Source: Cobetia amphilecti
GTDB lineage: Bacteria; Pseudomonadota; Gammaproteobacteria; Pseudomonadales; Halomonadaceae
Direction: 5' to 3'
Length of the DNA: 64,000 bases
Assembly (NCBI RefSeq): GCF_020217465.1
Contig: NZ_CP084115.1
Location: 2,604,001 to 2,668,000, forward strand
Position numbers and translations under genes: made by a program. Positions 8,392 through 16,894 of this stretch are shown here, in pieces. The notes beneath the pieces were generated by a model that had not been told where the DNA came from, ran no database searches, and was given only the letters and a program-made list of their open reading frames with translations. Every line of letters begins with the position of its first letter. The stretch's first letter is position 1.

Positions 8392-9405
8392 ATGCTTACC
8401 CGCCACGCCCTGTCCCATAAAGCTCTGATCAAGACAGTCTCCGCGCTGGGACTGATGCTGACCTTCGCGACCACTGCCCACGCCGAGATCACCGCGCGCA
8501 TGGGCACCAGTCTGCCGGATGCCCACCCCCAGACGCTGGGGGCCAAGAAGTTCGCACAACTCATCGAGGAAAGATCCGACGGCGAGATCACCGTCAAGGT
8601 GTTCTCCAACGGCATTCTGGGCAACGACGTCAACATGACCTCGATGCTGCAGTCCGGGACCCTGGATTTCACCGTACCGTCCACCGCGACCCTCAGCAGT
8701 CTCAATCCTGACTTCAACATCGTCAGCCTGCCCTTCCAGTTCGATGACAGTACACATGCGGACGCGGTGCTGGATGGCGAGGCTGGCCGAGCCCTGCTCG
8801 CAAGCCTCGATGACAAGCAGCTAGTGGCACTCGAGTACTGGGAAAACGGCTTCCGTCACATGACCAACAGCCGCCGACCCATCGAGACGCTCGAGGACAT
8901 CGAAGGCCTCAAGATTCGCACCATGCAGAATGCGCTCTATATCGACCTCTTCAATGGGCTGGGTGCCAACGCCGTGCCCATGTCGGTCAATGAGCTGTTT
9001 ACCGCCATGGAGACCCGCACGGTGGATGGCCAGGAAAACCCCTACACCGTGATCGACGCCAAGCGCTTCTTCGAGGTCCAGAAGTATCTTTCGCGCACCG
9101 CGCATGCCTATGACGCCCTGGTGCTGGTCGCCTCGGCAGGCTTCATGCAGTCACTCGATGAGGCGCAGCGCCAGCTGGTCCGCGAGGCCGCCCGTGAAGC
9201 CACGCTCTATCAGCGCGAACAGAGCCGCGCCCTGAACGAGGAATTGCTGAGTGCCCTTGAGAAGAAGATGGCCGTCAACGTGGTCGCGGACAGTGAGCGC
9301 CAGCGCATGCGTGAGGCCCTGGCACCGGTGATCGAGCAGCACACCCAGGCGCTTGACGCAGACGTGGTGACGCAGTTCCAGACCGCCCTGGCCGACGCGC
9401 GCTGA
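8392..9405 (+). CDS. TRAP transporter substrate-binding protein DctP (second of three)
   Basis: A 337-residue receptor with signal peptide (cleavage near ATTAHA). DctP landmarks are VFSNGILGNDVNMTSMLQSG, GLKIRTMQNALYIDLF and METRTVDGQENPY. The ATG at 8392 has AAGGA just upstream. An in-frame longer reading from 8320 consists only of a threonine-rich triplet tract and is rejected as start. It differs from the other two receptors in the mature N-terminus (ARMGTSLPDAHP rather than FAHAHP/LAHAAP), so a different ligand preference is possible. Confidence 0.92.
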   Translation: MLTRHALSHKALIKTVSALGLMLTFATTAHAEITARMGTSLPDAHPQTLGAKKFAQLIEERSDGEITVKVFSNGILGNDVNMTSMLQSGTLDFTVPSTATLSSLNPDFNIVSLPFQFDDSTHADAVLDGEAGRALLASLDDKQLVALEYWENGFRHMTNSRRPIETLEDIEGLKIRTMQNALYIDLFNGLGANAVPMSVNELFTAMETRTVDGQENPYTVIDAKRFFEVQKYLSRTAHAYDALVLVASAGFMQSLDEAQRQLVREAAREATLYQREQSRALNEELLSALEKKMAVNVVADSERQRMREALAPVIEQHTQALDADVVTQFQTALADAR

Positions 9406-9499
9406 ACACTTTCATCAGCGCCTGTGTCATCAGCCCCTGACATCAGTCCCAGCCACCGACACGCGGCAGCGCCCTTTTCGCTGCAACCAGAGGGGCGCA

Positions 9500-10255
9500 A
9501 TGACAGCGCTGCCGCACCGTCATCGAGATGCCTCCCTCGGGGATGACACCATGAACAAACTGACCCAAGAGATGCCGTTATCCATGTCGATCAAACCGCC
9601 CTCTGCCACGCACGCCGAGTCCCGCAAGGCCGCTGGCGCCGAGCAGAACAAGGCAGCTCCGCAGGACAAGACAACTGTGCAGGAAAAGACAGCCCCGCAG
9701 GACACGGCCGCCCACTCGAACATTGCCGTCGGCATCACGGCGCTGTTCAAGGGACTCGAGAAGACCCTGACCCTGCTGATGGTGCTGGCGCTGGTGGCGA
9801 TGATCGTACTGGTGTTCGTCAATGTGGTGCTGCGCTACGGCTTCAACAGCGGCATCTCGATCAGTGTCGAACTGTCCCGCTTCCTGTTCGTGTGGGTCAC
9901 CTTCATGGGTGCGGTCACGGCGCTGATCCGCCAGGAGCACCTAAGCGTCAATACCTTCGTCGACAAGCTGCCTGCGGCCATGCGCGCAGGGCTTGATCGG
10001 CTGGTGACCCTGGCGATGCTCGGCTGCTGCCTGATGCTGCTCAAGGGCAGCTATGCCCAGACGGTGCTCAACTGGAACAACCTCTCTCCCATCAGCGGCA
10101 TTCCGGTCGGCGTCTTCTATCTCGCCGGCCTGATGGCAGGCGTGCTGATGTCGCTGATTCTGCTCTGGCGTCTGCTGACGCCGCTGGTACTGCATGCTGT
10201 CACGCCGCGCGTCGCGCCGAGCCACGCCTCTGATTCGCAAGGAGATACGCCATGA
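9500..10255 (+). CDS. TRAP transporter small membrane subunit DctQ
   Basis: A 251-residue four-helix DctQ protein. The helices follow KTLTLLMVLALVAMIVLVF, with the conserved VNVVLRYGFNSGISISVELSRFLF continuation; the family EH position is IRQEHLSVN. It carries an unusual cytoplasmic N-terminal extension of about 80 residues, with a degenerate APQDK/VQEK/APQDT repeat rich in Lys, Gln and Ala. AGAGGGG supports the start at 9500, and a later ATG at 9551 would shorten the extension. It overlaps the DctM start by four bases. Confidence 0.88.
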   Translation: MTALPHRHRDASLGDDTMNKLTQEMPLSMSIKPPSATHAESRKAAGAEQNKAAPQDKTTVQEKTAPQDTAAHSNIAVGITALFKGLEKTLTLLMVLALVAMIVLVFVNVVLRYGFNSGISISVELSRFLFVWVTFMGAVTALIRQEHLSVNTFVDKLPAAMRAGLDRLVTLAMLGCCLMLLKGSYAQTVLNWNNLSPISGIPVGVFYLAGLMAGVLMSLILLWRLLTPLVLHAVTPRVAPSHASDSQGDTP

Positions 10256-11532
10256 CCATCGGGCTCTTCCTCGGCTCCCTGCTGGCCGCCATCGGCCTGA
10301 GCCTCCCCATCGCCTTCGCCCTGCTGGTCAGTGCCATCGTATTGATGCTGCATTTGGATCTGTTCAACTCGCAGATCCTGGCCCAGAACCTGGTCAATGG
10401 CGCCGATAGCTACACCCTGCTGGCCATTCCCTTCTTCCTCACCGCCGGCGAAGTGATGTCGCGCGGCGGGCTTTCCCAACGCATCGTCACACTGGCGATG
10501 TCACTGGTGGGCCACCGCAAGGGCGGGCTCGGCTTCGTCGCCATCTTCGCCGCCATCGTCATGGCCAGCCTGTCCGGTTCCGCCGTCGCCGATACCGCGG
10601 CGCTGGCCAGCATGCTGCTGCCGATGATGCGCAAGGCCGGCTACCCGCTGGGCCGCTCCTCCGGCCTGATGGCCGCCGGTGGGATCATCGCGCCGATCAT
10701 TCCGCCCTCCATTCCGCTGATCATCATCGGGGTCGCCGGTGGCATCTCCATCGGCAAGCTGTTCCTCGCCGGCATCGTGCCGGGCCTGATCATGGGCGTG
10801 ACCCTGGTAGTGATGTGGCTGTTCATGACCCGCAAGGAAGATCTGGTGGTCACGAAGAAGGCCAGCGGGCGTGAACGCCTCAAGGCACTCAAGGACAGCT
10901 TCTGGGCCATCATGCTGCCGGTCATCATCATCGGCGGCATCAAGAGCGGCATCTTCACCCCGACGGAGGCCGGTGTGGTCGCGGCGGTCTACGCCATCTT
11001 CGTCGCCACCGTGGTCTACCGCGAACTCGACCTCAGCCAGCTCTACGCCGTGCTCGCCCAGGCTGCCCGCAGCACCGCCATCGTGATGTTCCTGGTCGCT
11101 GCGGCGATGGTCGCCTCCTGGCTGATCAGCATCGCCCAGCTGCCGCTGATGGTGGCCGGCCTGCTGCAGCCGCTCGCCGATGATCCGCGCATCCTGATGC
11201 TAGCCATCATGGGTATCGTGCTGGTGGTCGGCATGGTGATGGACCTGACGCCGACCATTCTGGTGCTCACGCCAATCCTGATGCCCATCGTCAAGCTGGC
11301 CGGCATCGACCCGGTCTACTTCGGGATCATGTTCGTCCTCAACTGCGCCATCGGCCTGATCACCCCGCCGGTCGGCAACGTGCTCAACGTGATCACCAGC
11401 GTCGGCAACCTCAAGTTCGAGAAGGCGGTCAGTGGCGTCGCGCCCTTCGCCCTCGCCTATGTGGTGATTCTGCTGCTGTTCATTGCCTTCCCGCAGATCA
11501 TCACCGCGCCGCTTTACTGGATGACCGACTGA
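10252..11532 (+). CDS. TRAP transporter large permease DctM
   Basis: A 426-residue DctM permease with about 12 hydrophobic segments. It contains the typical FFLTAGEVMSRGGLSQRI, ASLSGSAVADTAALASMLLP, IIPPSIPLIIIG and TPPVGNVLNV motifs. It forms the Na+-driven transport channel with DctQ. The ATGA overlap with dctQ shows translational coupling. It is the only DctQM pair serving the three binding proteins of this operon. Confidence 0.93.
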   Translation: MTIGLFLGSLLAAIGLSLPIAFALLVSAIVLMLHLDLFNSQILAQNLVNGADSYTLLAIPFFLTAGEVMSRGGLSQRIVTLAMSLVGHRKGGLGFVAIFAAIVMASLSGSAVADTAALASMLLPMMRKAGYPLGRSSGLMAAGGIIAPIIPPSIPLIIIGVAGGISIGKLFLAGIVPGLIMGVTLVVMWLFMTRKEDLVVTKKASGRERLKALKDSFWAIMLPVIIIGGIKSGIFTPTEAGVVAAVYAIFVATVVYRELDLSQLYAVLAQAARSTAIVMFLVAAAMVASWLISIAQLPLMVAGLLQPLADDPRILMLAIMGIVLVVGMVMDLTPTILVLTPILMPIVKLAGIDPVYFGIMFVLNCAIGLITPPVGNVLNVITSVGNLKFEKAVSGVAPFALAYVVILLLFIAFPQIITAPLYWMTD

Positions 11533-11662
11533 CCCCGTGGCAACCACAACCACGAAGCCACAAAGGAAGACTGAAAGAAGGCAAGACGCCAACGACACGC
11601 CACTTGCTTAGACAGTCGCCCACTAAGACAGCCGCCCACAAAGACAACAAGAGAGCCATTCA

Positions 11663-12721
11663 ATGACACCCATGATCAAGACGACCCTCGCCAGCCTGCT
11701 GTTGATCGCCCCTCTGAGTGCTGCCCATGCCCAGATGACGCTCAAGCTGGCCCACGCCGCCCCGACCACCGATACCCAGCAGCAGGCGGCGGAGCGCTTC
11801 GCCGAGCTGGTCAAGGAAGGTACGGATGGCGAGATCACCGTCAACATCTTCGGCAATGGTGTGCTCGGGGGCGACCAGCAGATGATCGCCGGCGTGCGCA
11901 GCGGCACCATCGATATCGAGATGTCCGGCAACCCCAACTTCGCAGGTCTGCAGCCGGCGCTGGGCGCCTTCGATCTGCCCTACATCTTCCCGGACCGCAA
12001 GACGGCCTATCAGGTGCTAGACGGCAAGGTCGGCGACGATGCCCTGGCTCTGCTCAAGGAAGACAACCTCAAGGGCCTGGCCTTCTGGGAGGTCGGCTTC
12101 CGCGCGATGACCAACTCCAAACACCCGATCAAGACGCCCGCCGATGTCGACGGCCTGGTGATGCGCACCAACTCCAACAAGTCGCTGATCGAGGCCTTCT
12201 CGTTGCTGGGTGCGAATCCGGTGCCGATGCCGCTGGGCGAGCTCTACACCGCGATGGAAACCGGCACGGTCGACGCGCAGGACCACCCGATCAGCATCGT
12301 CTGGTCGGCGGGCTTCTATGAGGTCCAGGACTACCTGTCATTGACCAATCAGGCCTACACCTCACTGCTGATGGTGATGAACGACGACAAGTTCGAAAGC
12401 CTGTCACCAGAATATCAGCAGGTACTGGTAAGCGCGGCGCGGGAGGCCGGCGATTATCAGCGTGAACTGAACGCGAAGAACGAGCAGAAGATTCTCGCTG
12501 AACTGGCCGACAAGGGCATGAAGATCGAGACCGATGTCGATACCGCCGCCTTCCAGAAGGTCGTGCTGCCGACCTGGGACAGCTATATCGCCGCCAATGG
12601 TCGCGACTGGATCGATGCCATCCAGGGCGCCAGCCAGGCCAGCGCCGATGTCGATGTCGATGTCGATGACAAAGCCGAACCGCAAGGCACGCAGAAGACC
12701 ACGGCCGCCGTGACGCAGTAA
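11663..12721 (+). CDS. TRAP transporter substrate-binding protein DctP (third of three)
   Basis: A 352-residue receptor with signal peptide ending near SAAHA. DctP motifs are IFGNGVLGGDQQMIAGVRSG, GLVMRTNSNKSLIEAF and METGTVDAQDHPI; the last departs from the usual VDGQENP of the other two. The C-terminus has an extra tail with an Asp-Val repeat encoded by repeated GATGTC hexamers (about 12646-12668), then a Thr/Gln-rich end. GAGAG precedes the ATG. It is closest to the first receptor of the operon. Confidence 0.9.
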   Translation: MTPMIKTTLASLLLIAPLSAAHAQMTLKLAHAAPTTDTQQQAAERFAELVKEGTDGEITVNIFGNGVLGGDQQMIAGVRSGTIDIEMSGNPNFAGLQPALGAFDLPYIFPDRKTAYQVLDGKVGDDALALLKEDNLKGLAFWEVGFRAMTNSKHPIKTPADVDGLVMRTNSNKSLIEAFSLLGANPVPMPLGELYTAMETGTVDAQDHPISIVWSAGFYEVQDYLSLTNQAYTSLLMVMNDDKFESLSPEYQQVLVSAAREAGDYQRELNAKNEQKILAELADKGMKIETDVDTAAFQKVVLPTWDSYIAANGRDWIDAIQGASQASADVDVDVDDKAEPQGTQKTTAAVTQ

Positions 12722-12822
12722 CGCCCATCCGTTCTATCGCCTTGCTTATCTGTCACCCCAGCGAGGGCACAAGTCCTTGATAACCAGGCCCTGACGGCAC
12801 CCTCGCTGATTGGAGAAATGTC

Positions 12823-13758
12823 ATGTCCCGAGATGTTCTGCTGCTCAACCAGAAATGCGCACACACCCTGAGCCTGTTCGACGCCACCAGCGGCGAGGAA
12901 CTCCACCACCTGCGCCTGCCGGATTACCCGCATGAGTTCGTGGTGGATTCCACCGGCCGCTACGCCTTCGTGGGTCACTACGGCATCCTCGGTGCCGACT
13001 GTATCGGCGACCAGGGCGGCTGCTCGGTATTCGTGGTCGATCTCGAGACCTTCACGCTGATCAATACGCTCAGCACCTGGCCTTACTATCGTATCCACGG
13101 TCTGGGCATCGATGACCAGGACCGCCTCTACGCCATGAGCGAAGGCCACAACACCCTGCTGCTGTTCAACACGCCCCTGACCCAGACCACGCCGGATCTG
13201 GCCGTGTCCTCTGGTGGCTACAAGACGCACCTGTTCGCGCTCACCAAGGCCGGCGACTGGGCCTACGGCATCAATCTGCTCAGCAATACCATCACCAAGT
13301 TCAAACCTCACGATGCCACCTTCACGCCCATCGCGATGATTCCGGGCCGCAAGCCCGAGGGCAACAGTCTGTCCGCCGATGGCCGCACCCTGTTCATCAG
13401 TAACCGCGATGACGACAGCATCGTGGCGGTGGATACCGAATCGATGACCGTGCGCGCCTCGGCGACCACCGGTCGAGATCCCAACCGCATCTACCGTGAC
13501 CCCAAGGGGCGCCTGATCACCACCAATTACGGGGAAAGCTCGCTGTCATTGTTCGATGAGGCGCTGGCGCCGCTGGGCACCATCCAGCTTGAGGCGATTC
13601 CCATCGCGATGAGCTTCCACCCCGATGGCGAGAAAGCCTTCGTCTCGCTCAAGGGCGATCGCATCGCGGTGCTGGATCTGGAGAGCGGCCAGGTACGCAG
13701 AAGCTTCGCGACACGCGCCGAGCCGGACGTGTCCTGCCTGCTGGTGCGTGACCACTGA
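12823..13758 (+). CDS. YVTN/SMP-30-like beta-propeller protein
   Basis: A 311-residue protein made of repeated propeller blades (FVVDSTGRYAFVG, GLGIDDQDRLYAM, LSADGRTLFISNRDDDSI, MSFHPDGEKAFVSL). No signal peptide is visible, so it is probably cytoplasmic. Propellers of this kind include gluconolactonase-like enzymes, and a lactonase role suits the operon. Catalytic residues cannot be assigned confidently, and a binding or scaffold role remains open. GGAG precedes the ATG. Confidence 0.7.
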   Translation: MSRDVLLLNQKCAHTLSLFDATSGEELHHLRLPDYPHEFVVDSTGRYAFVGHYGILGADCIGDQGGCSVFVVDLETFTLINTLSTWPYYRIHGLGIDDQDRLYAMSEGHNTLLLFNTPLTQTTPDLAVSSGGYKTHLFALTKAGDWAYGINLLSNTITKFKPHDATFTPIAMIPGRKPEGNSLSADGRTLFISNRDDDSIVAVDTESMTVRASATTGRDPNRIYRDPKGRLITTNYGESSLSLFDEALAPLGTIQLEAIPIAMSFHPDGEKAFVSLKGDRIAVLDLESGQVRRSFATRAEPDVSCLLVRDH

Positions 13759-13801
13759 GTCAATCGGCACTTGATGCTTCCAACCAGAATACGAGCCAGT
13801 C

Positions 13802-14872
13802 ATGACGGATACCACACTCAGGCACGAGCCTTCACACAGTCAGCCGCTGATCGATGCGCACCATCACTTCTGGGCCCTGGATGGCCAGGTGGCGTACCCC
13901 TGGCTGGAAGAGTCGCCGGTGGAGAACTTCTTTCTCGGCGATTACGCCACGATCCGCCGGCCCTTTATGGCCACGGACTTGAAGCGCCTGGTGCCTGAGG
14001 GCTTCCGGCTGGTGGGCAGTGTGCACTGTGAAGCCGAGGCCGCACGCTCGCAGGCACTGGAAGAGACGCGCTGGATCACCCGACAGCAGGCCACTCATGC
14101 ACTACCCAGCGCGCATGTCGGCTGGGCCGCCTTCGGCACTGACGAGTGCGCCACTCAGCTGGACGCTCAGCGTGAATCGCCGCTGTTTCGCGGCGTGCGC
14201 GCCAAACCAGTCACCGCCGCCACGCCCCAGACCCGCCAGTCGGTGGTGGGCGCCAGCGGCAGTCTGCAGGACCCGCGCTGGTGCGAGGGACTGGCGCTGC
14301 TCACGGAGCATGACCTGAGCTGGGACCTGCGCGTGCCCGCCTGGCATCTTGAAGAGGCAGCCGCGACGCTTGCGGACTTCCCCGGCTTGCGCGTCATCCT
14401 CAACCACAGCGGGCTGCCGTGGGATCGCACGCCGCAAGGACTCGCCCAATGGCGCGCAGGCATGCGGGAGCTTGCCGATAACCCGAATGTCGCCGTCAAG
14501 CTGTCGGAATTGGGCACGCCCTGGCATGCCTGGGATGCCGACGCCAATCGAGAGCTGCTGTGTGAAGTGCTGGATATCTTCGGTGTCCAGCGCTGCCTGT
14601 TCGCCAGCAACTTTCCGGTCTCCGGCCTCAAGGTCAGCTATGGCGACTGGCTAGCGCTGGTGACTAGCGCCATTGAACAAACGACGAGCGCCGATCTGCG
14701 CCAGAACACCCTCGACAAGGTGCTCCACGACAACGCCATCCACTGGTATCGGCTACCGATTACCGCTATCGCATCGCCTACGGACGCTGCTGCTGTAACC
14801 AGCTCCACCGCAACCTCTATTACGACCTCTACTACGACCTTTACTGCAACCCACAAGACACCCACGGCCTGA
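13802..14872 (+). CDS. Amidohydrolase-family lactonase, second copy (COG3618)
   Basis: A 356-residue paralog of the amidohydrolase at 7289-8314. It has LIDAHHHFWALDGQVAYPWL (HxH metal motif), RVILNHSGLPWDR, VAVKLSELG and CLFASNFPVSGLK. The last 35 or so residues are a low-complexity Thr/Ser/Ala tail encoded by repeated ACN triplets and lie outside the catalytic barrel. Two such enzymes in one operon suggest two lactone forms (for example 1,4 and 1,5) or two substrates. It lies between the propeller protein and the semialdehyde dehydrogenase. Confidence 0.85.
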   Translation: MTDTTLRHEPSHSQPLIDAHHHFWALDGQVAYPWLEESPVENFFLGDYATIRRPFMATDLKRLVPEGFRLVGSVHCEAEAARSQALEETRWITRQQATHALPSAHVGWAAFGTDECATQLDAQRESPLFRGVRAKPVTAATPQTRQSVVGASGSLQDPRWCEGLALLTEHDLSWDLRVPAWHLEEAAATLADFPGLRVILNHSGLPWDRTPQGLAQWRAGMRELADNPNVAVKLSELGTPWHAWDADANRELLCEVLDIFGVQRCLFASNFPVSGLKVSYGDWLALVTSAIEQTTSADLRQNTLDKVLHDNAIHWYRLPITAIASPTDAAAVTSSTATSITTSTTTFTATHKTPTA

Positions 14873-14911
14873 CTCAACCTGCCTCAGGGCTTCACTTATC
14901 AAGGAGAAGAC

Positions 14912-16507
14912 ATGATGTCACTCAACGGTCATCAGCTTATCGGACAACGCAGCTTCGCCGCTCAGGGCGAGGCGATCCACGCCATCAATCCGGCCACGGG
15001 TGAGCGTCTGGAGCCTGCCTATCCGGGTGCCAACGCGAGCACGGTGGAAGAGGCCTGCCAGCTGGCCAGTCAGGCCTTCGATGCCTATCGCGCTACATCG
15101 ACCGACGCGAGAGCCATCTTCCTCGAGACCATCGCCGAGGAAATCAATGCACTGGGCGATACCCTGACCCAGCGCGCCATGCAGGAGACCGGCCTGCCCG
15201 AGGCACGCCTGAACGGTGAACGCGGCCGCACCTGCGGACAGCTCAAGCTGTTTGCCAAGGTACTGCGCCGCGGTGAGTGGCAGGATGTGCGCGTCGACCC
15301 TGCGCTGCCGGAGCGTGCGCCCCTGCCGCGTGCCGACCTGCGCCAGCGTCAGATCCCGCTGGGCCCAGTGGCCGTCTTCGGGGCCAGCAACTTCCCGTTG
15401 GCCTTCTCGGTGGCCGGTGGCGATACCGCTTCCGCGCTGGCCGCAGGCTGCCCGGTGGTGGTCAAGGGGCACTCGGCTCACCCGGGCACCTCGGAACTGG
15501 TCGGCCAGGCCGTGGCGCGCGCCGCCAAGCGTTGCGACATGCCGGAAGGTGTCTTCTCACTACTATTTGGCCCGGGCAATGAGGTCGGCCAGGCGCTGGT
15601 CAAGCATCCCGAGATCCAGGCGGTCGGCTTTACCGGATCGCGCAGTGGCGGCACCGCCCTGCTGGCTCTCGCTCAGGCGCGCCCACAGCCGATTCCGGTC
15701 TATGCCGAAATGAGCAGCATCAACCCGGTCATCCTGATGCCGGCCGCACTGGAAGCCCGCGGCGAAGCGCTGGGCAGCGCATTCGTCGGCTCGCTCAACA
15801 TGGGCGCCGGTCAGTTCTGCACCAACCCGGGGCTGGTGCTGGCCGTCAAGGGCGAAGCACTGGAGCGCTTCAAGCAAGCCGCCATTCCCGCCATCAAGGC
15901 AAGTCCGGTGCAGACCATGCTGACGCCGGGCATCCACAAGGCTTATGCCGAGGGCGTGGCAAGCCTGTCCTCACAGCCCGGCATCACCTGCCTGGCCAGT
16001 GGCGAAAGCGACTCTCCCATCGCTAGCCCCTGCCAGACCCAGCTGTTCAGCACTCAGGCGAGTGACTTCCTGGCTAATGAGGCCATGCAGGCCGAAGTCT
16101 TCGGCTCCAGCTCATTGATCATCGAATGCGATGATCTCGCTCAGCTCAAGCAGGTCTGCAGCGCGCTGGAGGGCCAGCTGACCGCAACTCTGCACCTGAA
16201 TGACGCCGATCACGATGCCGTACGTCAGCTGCTGCCGGTGCTGGAACGTCGCGCTGGACGCATCCTCGTCAATGGCTGGCCGACAGGGGTCGAAGTCTGT
16301 GACGCCATGGTCCACGGTGGCCCCTGGCCCGCCACCTCCGACAGTCGCACCACCTCAGTCGGCACCGCCGCGATTCACCGCTTCCTGCGCCCGGTCTGCT
16401 ATCAGGACCTGCCGGATGCCCTGCTGCCACCGGAGCTCAAGCACGACGCGACCTCCGGCATCAGCCGACTGGTGGATGGAGTGCGGGAGGGGCGAGAAGC
16501 TCAATGA
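14912..16507 (+). CDS. 2-oxoglutarate semialdehyde (2,5-dioxovalerate) dehydrogenase
   Basis: A 531-residue aldehyde dehydrogenase of the NADP-dependent KGSA-dehydrogenase type. It shows [28 protein letters not shown], general base Glu266 (YAEMSS) and nucleophile Cys303 ([10 protein letters not shown]). The length and the [12 protein letters not shown] segment are characteristic of this subgroup rather than of betaine-type enzymes. It would oxidise 2-oxoglutarate semialdehyde to 2-oxoglutarate, the last step of non-phosphorylative pentose or hexarate routes. This anchors the interpretation of the whole locus. AAGGAG lies before the ATG. Confidence 0.9.
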   Translation: MMSLNGHQLIGQRSFAAQGEAIHAINPATGERLEPAYPGANASTVEEACQLASQAFDAYRATSTDARAIFLETIAEEINALGDTLTQRAMQETGLPEARLNGERGRTCGQLKLFAKVLRRGEWQDVRVDPALPERAPLPRADLRQRQIPLGPVAVFGASNFPLAFSVAGGDTASALAAGCPVVVKGHSAHPGTSELVGQAVARAAKRCDMPEGVFSLLFGPGNEVGQALVKHPEIQAVGFTGSRSGGTALLALAQARPQPIPVYAEMSSINPVILMPAALEARGEALGSAFVGSLNMGAGQFCTNPGLVLAVKGEALERFKQAAIPAIKASPVQTMLTPGIHKAYAEGVASLSSQPGITCLASGESDSPIASPCQTQLFSTQASDFLANEAMQAEVFGSSSLIIECDDLAQLKQVCSALEGQLTATLHLNDADHDAVRQLLPVLERRAGRILVNGWPTGVEVCDAMVHGGPWPATSDSRTTSVGTAAIHRFLRPVCYQDLPDALLPPELKHDATSGISRLVDGVREGREAQ

Positions 16508-16581
16508 AGCACATCGACTGAACTTGGAGTACTTGCAGCAGCTTTCCTACCCAATGACCATCGAATAGATAAATGGAATGT

Positions 16582-16614
16582 GAGCGGCTGGAGGTGATAA
16601 GCCAGCCGCTCTTT
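16582..16614 (+). terminator. Terminator of the sugar-acid operon
   Basis: 10-bp perfect stem GAGCGGCTGG/CCAGCCGCTC (16582-16591 with 16602-16611) followed by TTT, 74 bases after the semialdehyde dehydrogenase stop. Confidence 0.8.
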
Positions 16615-16793
16615 CCGAGTGGCAACGCATAAGGGTGACTGTCTTCTATCCGTTACATGAGCTCCAAGCCAACTCGTACCAGCCGTAGCTATGCCAGCCT
16701 GAGACTCTATCAGAGCCTATCGTATTTCCCGTTACGGCGAGACAATAGCATCTGGAGTAGTGATACTCTTTCGCTCCAGAGGCCTTCCATAAA
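16615..16793. other. Intergenic, no gene seen
   Basis: Part of the gap between the dehydrogenase and the convergent O-antigen ligase-like gene, lying between the terminators of the two. No convincing reading frame, repeat or RNA was recognised. Confidence 0.4.
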
Positions 16794-16826
16794 GAAAAAA
16801 CCCCACGCAGTGAAATCTGCATGGGG
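16794..16826 (-). terminator. Terminator of O-antigen ligase-like gene
   Basis: Stem CCCCATGCAG/CTGCGTGGGG (one mismatched pair) followed on the minus strand by a run of six T (A6 at 16795-16800). It faces the ligase gene ending at 16895. Confidence 0.85.
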
Positions 16827-16894
16827 CTTGAGTATTCATTGCTGTAGCGGTGCGTAATATTTGCAATATTCTGATATTTCAGGAACGTAGCAGG

